Shown here: piece after piece, positions 1 through 6,830 of the stretch
Position numbering within the stretch: the first letter of the stretch is position 1
Layout: the number at the start of each line of letters is the position of its first letter
From: Lactobacillaceae bacterium AF64-9pH9TA
Lineage (GTDB): Bacteria > Bacillota > Bacilli > Lactobacillales > Lactobacillaceae
Length of the DNA: 63,496 nucleotides
NCBI GenBank assembly: GCA_027681045.1
Contig: JAQDCK010000009.1
Coordinates: 1 to 63,496 of the forward strand
Direction of reading: 5' to 3'
Program-made: the position numbers and the translations under genes
The notes under the pieces: model-generated
The model's database searches: none
Told to the model about the DNA's origin: nothing
Seen by the model: only the letters and a program-made list of their open reading frames with translations

Positions 1-35
1 TCACTTACTGGATCGGAACAGTGTTCAATTTGATT

Positions 36-296
36 TTACAATTGGCGGTCAATATTCAAATACTTGCGATTTTCCTCCTTTGAAAAATCTGGCTGATCTG
101 ACCAGTACGAACCTAATTGGTCATAAGAGTAAACCTCAACTCCTTTGCCGGCTAAGCCATCCTTGAAATTGTCAAAGTCTTCATGGTTGTCACCAGGCCC
201 GCCGTGCACGCAGAGCAACTTGACCGGTCCTTCATTGACCTTACGAGTAAAAAGGTGATAGCCATTTTCTAAAGTAACGATTCTCGTTTGATCCAT
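36..296 (-). pseudogene. pepI: Proline iminopeptidase (alpha/beta hydrolase), N-terminal fragment
   Basis: An alpha/beta-hydrolase N-terminus with the HGGPG oxyanion motif and a following SYDQLG strand, typical of proline iminopeptidases that release N-terminal proline from peptides. The family is about 300 residues long. This frame stops after about 86 residues, before the GQSWGG nucleophile elbow should appear, so catalytic Ser, Asp and His are missing. The start at 296 is chosen because GAAGGAG lies 9 nt upstream; an in-frame ATG at 317 has no such site. It follows oppA by 32 nt and probably shares its T-box transcript. The sequence beyond about position 40 no longer looks like the family, suggesting an insertion or deletion at the window edge. 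Confidence 0.7.
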
Positions 297-328
297 GATT
301 TTTTCTCCTTCAGTCATAAATTCACTTG

Positions 329-1948
329 TTACTTGAAATATGCTCTCGTGTAGTCAATCATGCCAACCTTGTGCCAAAGTACCCCCTTTAAGTTGGAGTT
401 TACCAGGTGGTCTTCAACCATGGTGTAAAGAGGAAGAACAGGGTAATCTTGGTTCATTTGTTCCTGTGCCTTTAACAGGTGGCTGAAGTAGACTGATCTG
501 GTCGTGGCATTTTTTCTGGCTTGGCTGAGCTCATTGTTGTAGGCAGCACTGGTGTATTTACCGTAGTTGTGGCTGTTAGTCTTTTCCAAGGTCTGCAGTT
601 CGCTGTATGGGTCAGCGTAGTCGTTGAGCCAGAGGGAAAGGTAAAGGTCATATTTGCCATTGGCAACCAAGTTGTAGGCTGACTTGGATGGCAGATTCTT
701 GACAGTCACTTTAAGTCCTGGCAGTTTGCTTTCCAGCTGTGACTGCAGGAATTCACTGACATTCTTGTCGGTAGTCGTATCACTTGCCACCAGGGTCAGT
801 TCAACTTTTGACTTGCCCAGCTGCTTTAAGCCGGCCTGCCAGAGCTTTTTAGCCTTGGCAACATTGTAAGTTTCTTTTGGCTGCGCTGCTGCTGCGAAGT
901 CCTTGCCACTGGCTGGATCCTTTGCAGCATTTGGTGCTGAGAAGGTGTAGGATGGCTTTGAACCATCTGCTAAAACCTTTTTAGACAGCTGAGTACGATT
1001 AACAGCCAAGTAGAGGGCTTGACGGAGTTGTTTGTTGGCCAATACGGCGCCCTTAGCCATATTCAGATTTACGAAGTTATTACCTGACCGGTAGAGGTGG
1101 TAAAGGTTCTTGTTGTTTTGCAGACCTTGTGCCGTCGTGCCTGAAACTACCGCGTCATCTAGGCTGCCTTGCTGGAAGAGCTGGTGGGCAGTGTTTGAGT
1201 CTTTGACGACTTGATAATTAAGCTTTTGCAGCTTGACCGCGTTTTTAGCGTAGTAGTATGGATTCTTGACGGCAGTCCACTTTTCGCTGGTGTTGGTCCA
1301 CTTGGTGACCTTGAAGGCCCCGTCAAAAGCAGTATATTTAGCAGACGTACCATATTTGGCACCATATTTTTTAACAAGGCGGGTGTTTTGCGGGTAAAAG
1401 GCTGGCATAACCATCTTGTCGATGAAGGTCGGTTCTGGATTTTCAAGCTGCACGACCAGTTTATACTTGCCAACGGCTTTGACGCCTAAGCTGCTAACCG
1501 CTTTTTTACCCTGAGAGATCTGATCAGCATTCTTGATGTTGCTGAAGATGTAGTTATAGCCAGACATTGCTTTGGGAGAAACGCCTTTTCGCCAGGCTGT
1601 TACAAAGTCTTGCGCGGTTACAGTATCACCATTTGACCATTTGGCATTGTGCCTCAGATTGAAAGTGTAGGTCTTACCGTCACTGGACTTATGATAGCTA
1701 GTGGCAACCGCGGGAACTGGCTGGTCATTTTTATCTGACCGGTAAAGGCCAGCCATAGTTTGCACCAAAGTGTCCCATTGGGGGATTGAGGCAGTCACTG
1801 AGGTATCGAGGGAACTGACTACATCAGTCTCCATTAAGTTCAAACTGGTCTTGCCACTGGATGCTTGGGAATTGTTATTGCCGCAGGCTGCCAACGTGCA
1901 AGCTGACATGCCAAGTAATGCAACTGTTGCCATTTTTCTAACTTTCAT
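329..1948 (-). CDS. oppA: Oligopeptide ABC transporter substrate-binding lipoprotein
   Basis: A 539-residue SBP_bac_5 (OppA/DppA) family lipoprotein that captures peptides outside the membrane for an ABC importer. Residues 1-22 form a lipoprotein signal ending in the lipobox LAAC, with Cys22 as the lipidated residue, followed by a Ser/Asn-rich linker. The body has typical family blocks: LNLMETDVVSSLDTS near the N-terminus, YTFNLRHNAKWSNGDTVTAQDF around residue 115, and a C-terminal YPVLPLY segment. No permease or ATPase genes are adjacent, so it must work with subunits encoded elsewhere. A T-box leader lies directly upstream, which predicts induction when a particular tRNA is uncharged. The exact ligand cannot be read from sequence. 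Confidence 0.9.
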   Translation of the reverse strand: MKVRKMATVALLGMSACTLAACGNNNSQASSGKTSLNLMETDVVSSLDTSVTASIPQWDTLVQTMAGLYRSDKNDQPVPAVATSYHKSSDGKTYTFNLRHNAKWSNGDTVTAQDFVTAWRKGVSPKAMSGYNYIFSNIKNADQISQGKKAVSSLGVKAVGKYKLVVQLENPEPTFIDKMVMPAFYPQNTRLVKKYGAKYGTSAKYTAFDGAFKVTKWTNTSEKWTAVKNPYYYAKNAVKLQKLNYQVVKDSNTAHQLFQQGSLDDAVVSGTTAQGLQNNKNLYHLYRSGNNFVNLNMAKGAVLANKQLRQALYLAVNRTQLSKKVLADGSKPSYTFSAPNAAKDPASGKDFAAAAQPKETYNVAKAKKLWQAGLKQLGKSKVELTLVASDTTTDKNVSEFLQSQLESKLPGLKVTVKNLPSKSAYNLVANGKYDLYLSLWLNDYADPYSELQTLEKTNSHNYGKYTSAAYNNELSQARKNATTRSVYFSHLLKAQEQMNQDYPVLPLYTMVEDHLVNSNLKGVLWHKVGMIDYTRAYFK

Positions 1949-1975
1949 TTGTGTTCCTCTTTTCAGCTTTCAGGG

Positions 1976-2220
1976 AAAAGAAAAGCGCCCCACTGGATCA
2001 AATCGATCCAATAGGGCGCTGTTAGCGCGGTACCACCTATTTTCGCCGTTAGGCCTTCACGCACAGATAATGCGCTGCCGCTTTAAGGGGCGGACCCCGA
2101 AACCACTAATATCGCAGTTCCCGCTCAAAGGTGATTTTCGCACTTGGTCTGACCGCTTCTTCACACCAACCAGAAGCTCTCTGCAGGTCTCGCCAAAACT
2201 ACTTTTCCTTTTCAAAGCAA
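1976..2220 (-). promoter_or_regulatory. T-box leader controlling oppA, predicted isoleucine specifier
   Basis: Reading the minus strand, Stem I has an AGAGAG-type apical region near 2175 and a specifier segment GAAAATCACC around 2138-2130. This is followed by the invariant T-box antiterminator sequence AGGTGGTACCGCG (2037-2025). A strong terminator with arms AGCGCCC/GGGCGCT and a T-run occupies 1976-2022. The codon at the usual specifier position reads ATC (2135-2133), suggesting tRNA-Ile. The T-box identity is secure from the conserved motif; the amino-acid assignment is inferred from position only. Confidence 0.9.
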
Positions 2221-2244
2221 TGTTGTTTTGATTTCATGTCTTTT

Positions 2245-2272
2245 ATCTTAATCCTAAATCTGAGAAAGTCAA
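2245..2272 (-). promoter_or_regulatory. Promoter of the T-box/oppA transcript
   Basis: On the minus strand TTGACT (2272-2267) and TAAGAT (2250-2245) are separated by 16 nt. Transcription would start about 2238, just before the T-box Stem I. Confidence 0.55.
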
Positions 2273-2372
2273 CAGCAAATGACAAAAAAATAAATTTACG
2301 GTTAGGAAGAATAGTCTTATTTTTATCATTTTGTTAAACTAAAAGTAAAATGTGTTAGGAGGAAAAACAACC

Positions 2373-3122
2373 ATGAACTACCAAGACATCAACGCGGAGA
2401 CGATCGACCGCTGGGTCAAAGAAGGCTGGGAATGGGGCAAGGCGATTAACCACGACACCTTCCAAGCCGCTAAAGAAGGAAAGTGGGAGATCAAGTTGAC
2501 CCCGGTTAAGTATGTCCCGCACAGCTGGTTTGGCGACTTAAAAGGCAAAAAGGTTCTTGGCTTAGCCAGCGGGGGTGGCCAGCAGATGCCAATCTTGACT
2601 GCCTTGGGGGCAGAATGCACAGTCCTGGACTATTCTGACCAGCAGCTGGAAAGCGAGCGCCTGGTTGCTGAAAGAGAAGGCTACGACATCGACATTGTCA
2701 AAGCCGACATGACCCAGCCTTTGCCTTTTGCTGACGAAAGCTTTGACATGATCATCCAGCCAGTTGCCAACTGCTACGTTGAAGAAGTCAAAGCAATCTG
2801 GAAAGAATGCTACCGGGTCTTGAAAAAGGGAGGAGTCCTCTTGTTTGGCCTGGATAACGGGATCAACTACCTGTTTGATAGCGATGAAGAAAAGTATGTC
2901 GTCAACTTTTTGCCTTTTAATCCGCTGAAAAATCCTGACCAGATGCTGCAGCTGGAAAAAGATGATTCTGGCGTCCAATTCTCTCATACCTTGGATGAAC
3001 AGATCGGTGGCCAGCTGGAGGCAGGCTTCACCTTGACCAATCTCTATGAAGATACCAACGGCGAAGGCCGTCTGCACGAATTGAATATCCCGACTTTCAT
3101 CGCGACCAGAAGCGTAAAATAG
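2373..3122 (+). CDS. Class I SAM-dependent methyltransferase
   Basis: A 249-residue Rossmann-fold methyltransferase of the Methyltransf_11 type. The SAM-binding motif I is VLGLASGGGQQMP (about residues 56-68), the acidic strand follows as CTVLDYSDQQL, and motif III-like residues PFADESFDMII lie near 117-127. The start at ATG 2373 is preferred because AGGAGG at 2357-2362 precedes it; an in-frame GTG at 2352 lies upstream of that site. Substrate is unknown; relatives act on small molecules, tRNA or quinones. It is transcribed divergently from the T-box/oppA unit and stands alone. Confidence 0.85.
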   Translation: MNYQDINAETIDRWVKEGWEWGKAINHDTFQAAKEGKWEIKLTPVKYVPHSWFGDLKGKKVLGLASGGGQQMPILTALGAECTVLDYSDQQLESERLVAEREGYDIDIVKADMTQPLPFADESFDMIIQPVANCYVEEVKAIWKECYRVLKKGGVLLFGLDNGINYLFDSDEEKYVVNFLPFNPLKNPDQMLQLEKDDSGVQFSHTLDEQIGGQLEAGFTLTNLYEDTNGEGRLHELNIPTFIATRSVK

Positions 3123-3144
3123 CAAAAGCCACCAAGTTTGTGAA

Positions 3145-3410
3145 GTGCCATAGAAAAGTTAGACATTTTAGGAAATCTTAAATAGTTGCCATTACACGAT
3201 CTCTGTATTTTACAGGGGTCGTGTAATTTAGTTTATTGGACAGTCTGATGTTGTTAAACAATTTTTAAGTTCTTGTTGGACTCCTTCCAAAGAATTCAGT
3301 TTAACTCGATTTAGCTTCTCGCGTTTCATTAAGTTGAATATAGTTTCACCTGGTGCGTTATCGTGACAGTTTCCCTTTCTAGACATGCTTTGAACAAGTT
3401 CCATTACAAC
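3145..3410 (-). mobile_element. Remnant of an IS3-family (IS150-like) transposase 3' end
   Basis: On the minus strand the frame from about 3403 gives the DDE-domain signature MSRKGNCHDNAPGE, followed by FNLMKREKLNRVKLNSLEGV. The frame is then broken and resumes one frame over as FNNIRLSNKLNY and TPVKYRDRV, with a stop at 3178. This order is the C-terminus of IS3-group OrfB transposases. The frameshift and the missing upstream two thirds show an inactive relic. It fills most of the 440-bp gap between the methyltransferase and the lipoprotein gene. Confidence 0.8.
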
Positions 3411-3566
3411 AACATCAATATCAAACGAAAGGCTTGTGCTATGTCTAATGTAATTTCATACTGACATTATGACATGACACTAGTTTACCATCATTCGATA
3501 CAATATTTTGGATGTCACTAATGATACAATTAAGTGTGTAAGTATTTTTTACTGAGGTGTAGAAAA

Positions 3567-4643
3567 ATGGAAATTAAGAAATTTTGGATCGTTATATCTG
3601 CAATTAGTGCAATTGCATTAACTGCTTGCAGCAAGCAACAATCGTCACAAACTAAGGAGAGCTCACAGAGTAAGGTATCAAGCAAAAAAGCAAGTAAGTC
3701 TAAAGAAAAGAAGTCAGCATCATCCAAATCTGCTAGTTCAACTACTAGTAAATCAACTATTCACAGTAAGAAGGCAGAGACGCCATGGAACTCAGCTAAA
3801 GATCAGCAACTTGCTAGCTTTATGTCAAGCTGGGGAGCAACCATGAATCAGAAGTATGTGAAGTATACTCCTAATAATCCTGGGGATGTATATGGAATTA
3901 AAATTCCGAATGATATTTACAATGGTACATGGCATTTAGCAATTTCTGATATTGATAACCAAGTTTCATCTGCTTGGTCAGAGAATGGCCAAGGCGCTAG
4001 TAACACATATTTAATAGTTGCTTGCTACTCAGACGTTACTAATGTGAAGACTACCTTTGGCTACCATGTCTATCTGTTCACCATTTACAATGGTAAGCCT
4101 GTTGTCTTAATTTCTGAACAGAACCAAGGGAATGAAAAGAACAGCTATGTTTTTGGCGAAACTAAGAATAATGAACTAAAGAACGGCTTTACTCAAATTG
4201 TAGGCAATATTAGCAATACTACTTCATCTAGCCAAACAAATTCTAGCTCAGTTACTAATGAGGAACTAGCAATCATGGCGATAATGAAGTTTGATAATAA
4301 TGCCCAAGTTCCTTCAGCACCAACCAGGAGCTCAACTCCAGAAGCTGAAAATGCAGGGATAACCATGAAAGATTATGGTAATGGTCGTTTCTTTGTATGT
4401 ACATCTTCAAATGATACCAACCGCTCCCATATGGCTATGGATAGTAACTATGGAGTAATAATTTCAGGTGATCGAGTTAAAGTATCATTACTTGCTGCTG
4501 CCTTAGCTGCCGTTGAAGTTGATAGCGGGAAGGCTCTTGACTATGCCACTTTATCAAAGACATATACTAAAGCAGAACTGCTTCGAGCTTACCAAGGCCA
4601 ATTGGCTGCGGTTGATCAATGGGTTACAAATTTAAAGCAATAG
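3567..4643 (+). CDS. Exported lipoprotein with DUF4767-like domain
   Basis: A 358-residue predicted lipoprotein. Residues 1-21 are a signal with lipobox LTAC (Cys21), followed by a roughly 50-residue Ser/Lys-rich linker, probably wall-spanning. Then comes a globular part starting near TPWNSAKDQQLASFMSSWG, which resembles the DUF4767 domain of lactobacilli. The C-terminal part is a second region without a recognised family. The start is at ATG 3567, after GAGGTG, rather than the upstream in-frame start. Base composition is clearly more AT-rich than the surrounding genes, and it sits between an IS3 relic and a MITE-like element, which suggests horizontal acquisition. Function is unknown. Confidence 0.75.
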   Translation: MEIKKFWIVISAISAIALTACSKQQSSQTKESSQSKVSSKKASKSKEKKSASSKSASSTTSKSTIHSKKAETPWNSAKDQQLASFMSSWGATMNQKYVKYTPNNPGDVYGIKIPNDIYNGTWHLAISDIDNQVSSAWSENGQGASNTYLIVACYSDVTNVKTTFGYHVYLFTIYNGKPVVLISEQNQGNEKNSYVFGETKNNELKNGFTQIVGNISNTTSSSQTNSSSVTNEELAIMAIMKFDNNAQVPSAPTRSSTPEAENAGITMKDYGNGRFFVCTSSNDTNRSHMAMDSNYGVIISGDRVKVSLLAAALAAVEVDSGKALDYATLSKTYTKAELLRAYQGQLAAVDQWVTNLKQ

Positions 4644-4770
4644 ACTTAATACAATTTGATTTGGGTTTACCTTAGGTTATGCCTTCATTAACAGTGTTTG
4701 GTAGGGATCTATCTATTTATCTTGTATAGATCATATAAGAATAGTCTGGGAAAAAAGACTCTAACGAATT

Positions 4771-4811
4771 AAAAAGGCTTCTAGAAGTGAAAAACTTCTG
4801 GAAGCCTTTTT
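4771..4811. terminator. Bidirectional rho-independent terminator
   Basis: AAAAAGGCTTCTAGAAG pairs with CTTCTGGAAGCCTTTTT around a 7-nt loop, with A and T tracts on both sides. It can end the lipoprotein transcript on the plus strand. Confidence 0.75.
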
Positions 4812-4907
4812 GCTATGCATCTCAAATCACTCATGTTACTAAATACTAGAGCAGAGAGCTGCTAAAGCTCTCTTTTTGTCATATATTGAGAATCTTCCAG
4901 CTAATCA

Positions 4908-4950
4908 AAAAAGGTGAAGCTCGAAATATTACATCGAGTTTCACCTTTTT
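4908..4950. terminator. Bidirectional terminator between lipoprotein and ABC operon
   Basis: AAAAAGGTGAAGCTCGA and TCGAGTTTCACCTTTTT form a 17-bp near-perfect stem. On the minus strand it can end the marR-ABC exporter transcript that stops at 5016. Confidence 0.75.
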
Positions 4951-5015
4951 CATTTATCTAAAGTCTAGTTTTTTCCCAGACTCTTTTAATGTATCCAAAG
5001 TGATTTGCTTTTTTC

Positions 5016-6830
5016 TTATTCTTCGCCATGTTCAAACTGTGATTGGTAAAGGTCGGCGTAAAAGCCCTTCTTTGCCATCAAGCTGTCATGGTTGCCGACT
5101 TCAACGATATCCCCATCCTTCAAGACGATGATACTGTCGGCATCCCTAATCGTTGACAAGCGGTGGGCGATAACAAAAGCCGTCCGCCCCTGCATCAGCC
5201 GGTCCATCCCTTGCTGAATCAAAAGCTCAGTCCGGGTGTCGACTGATGAAGTTGCTTCATCCAGAATCAAGATCTTCGGATCCTTGACAAAAGCCCGGGC
5301 AATCGTCAGCAGTTGCTTTTGCCCGGCAGAGATATTGCTGGACTCTTCGTTAATCATGCTGTCATAGCCCTCTGGCATCTGCTCGATAAAGTGGTCAGCA
5401 TGGGCTTCAACTGCCGCCTGCCGCAATTCCTCATCACTGGCATTAAGATTCCCGTAGCGAAGGTTCTCCTTAATCGTACCGTTGAAGAGCCAGGTATCCT
5501 GCAGGACCATCCCAAACATGGACCGTAAATCTGACCGCTTCATCTTGCTGATATCCTGGCCGCCAATCGTGATCTTCCCGCTGTTTAACTCGTAAAAGCG
5601 CATCAAAAGCTTGACCAGAGTGGTCTTACCGGCCCCAGTAGGTCCGACGATAGCGATTTTTTGCCCGGCAGAAACATCCAGGCTGAAGTCCTTGATGATG
5701 ATCTTGTCTGGATTGTAGCCGAAGCGGACATGGTCAAAAGTCACATCGCTAGGCAGCTTTTCAACTTCTTCAGCAGAAACTTCGACCTCTTCTTCCGGCA
5801 TCTCTTCTGCTTCCAGGAAGTCAAAGACCCGTTCACTAGCTGCAGCTGTAGACTGCAGCATGTTCATGATCTGGGCCATCTGGGTGATTGGCTGGGTAAA
5901 GCTCTTTACATACTGGATAAAGGCTTGAATATCACCAATCGTGACCACGCTGTTTACCGCCAAAAAGCCGCCCATGATACAGATCGCGACATAGCCGATA
6001 TTGCCGACCAAGTTGGAAATTGGCATCATCAAGGAGCCAAAGAATTGGGACTTCCAGCCGGAAGTGTAAAGCTCATCATTGTACTTCTTAAAAGTTGCCA
6101 CTGATGCAGCTTCACCGTTAAAGGCCTGGACGATCTGGTGGGCCCCGTACATTTCTTCGATATGGCCGTCCGCGTCACCTAAGGCCTTTTGCTGGCCGAT
6201 ATAGTATTTTTGCGACCGGCTCATGACCATTCCCAAAATGCCGAAAGTTACTGGCAAAATCGCTAAAGCTATTAGGGTTAATTGCCAGGAAATCGTAAAC
6301 ATCATAATCACGACCCCGACAACGGTGACGGTTGAAGTGATGATCTGGGCCATAGACTGGTTGAGTGACTGGGCAATCGTGTCTACGTCGTTGGTAATCC
6401 GGGACAAGATGTCACCGCTGGCATGCTTGTCAAAAAAGCTGAGCGGGAGGCGGTCAATTTTTTCCGCGATATCTTTTCTAAGAGAGTAGGCAACCTTCTG
6501 GGAAATACCTGAGGTAATCCAGCTTTGCACATAATTGAAAAGCATGGACAGGAGGTAAAGGCCCAAGAGCAGCAGCAGGATCTTATTGATGTAGGTAAAA
6601 TCAATTCCCCCGGCATTCTGGATCTTGGCGCTGATCCCGGCAATCAGCTTGTCAGTTGCCTTAGATAAAATTTTCGGCCCGATAATCGAGAAGACGGTCG
6701 AAGCAATCGCGAAAATGATTACAGCGAGCAAGGACCAGTAATAGGGTTTTAAGTAGCGGAAGAGTCTGGCAAAAGTTCCGGAAAAGTCCTTTGCCTTCTC
6801 AGTTCCTCTTGCGTTGCCATGGTTATGCAT
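5016..6830 (-). CDS. ABC exporter half-transporter with consensus ATPase site (LmrD/BmrD-like)
   Basis: A 604-residue exporter: six membrane helices in residues about 30-330, then a nucleotide-binding domain. Visible motifs are Walker A GPTGAGKTT, signature ISAGQKQ, Walker B with catalytic glutamate ILILDEATSSVD, and the H-loop FVIAHRLSTI. It pairs with the upstream gene, which overlaps it by 8 nt; that partner has degenerate catalytic residues. This is the pattern of heterodimeric multidrug exporters. The start at 6830 follows AGGAGG. Likely substrates are hydrophobic drugs or peptides, which sequence alone cannot settle. Confidence 0.88.
   Translation of the reverse strand: MHNHGNARGTEKAKDFSGTFARLFRYLKPYYWSLLAVIIFAIASTVFSIIGPKILSKATDKLIAGISAKIQNAGGIDFTYINKILLLLLGLYLLSMLFNYVQSWITSGISQKVAYSLRKDIAEKIDRLPLSFFDKHASGDILSRITNDVDTIAQSLNQSMAQIITSTVTVVGVVIMMFTISWQLTLIALAILPVTFGILGMVMSRSQKYYIGQQKALGDADGHIEEMYGAHQIVQAFNGEAASVATFKKYNDELYTSGWKSQFFGSLMMPISNLVGNIGYVAICIMGGFLAVNSVVTIGDIQAFIQYVKSFTQPITQMAQIMNMLQSTAAASERVFDFLEAEEMPEEEVEVSAEEVEKLPSDVTFDHVRFGYNPDKIIIKDFSLDVSAGQKIAIVGPTGAGKTTLVKLLMRFYELNSGKITIGGQDISKMKRSDLRSMFGMVLQDTWLFNGTIKENLRYGNLNASDEELRQAAVEAHADHFIEQMPEGYDSMINEESSNISAGQKQLLTIARAFVKDPKILILDEATSSVDTRTELLIQQGMDRLMQGRTAFVIAHRLSTIRDADSIIVLKDGDIVEVGNHDSLMAKKGFYADLYQSQFEHGEE

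Larger units (their letters stand above)
4743..4982. repeat. MITE-like element with 14-bp terminal inverted repeats and internal terminator hairpins
   Basis: AGTCTGGGAAAAAA at 4743-4756 is exactly repeated in inverted orientation at 4969-4982, bounding 240 bp with no coding frame. Inside are hairpins at 4771-4811, 4853-4877 and 4908-4950. Whether it is a true mobile unit or only a cluster of terminators is inference. Confidence 0.45.

Noticed and set aside
1..40. Insertion-sequence end interrupting the proline iminopeptidase gene
   Set aside because: Homology to the peptidase stops near position 40, but the remaining bases are too few to recognise an inverted repeat or transposase.
2562..3125. 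A 187-codon minus-strand frame
   Set aside because: It lies wholly opposite the methyltransferase gene, which has clear SAM motifs and a good start. No family features were seen in the antisense product.
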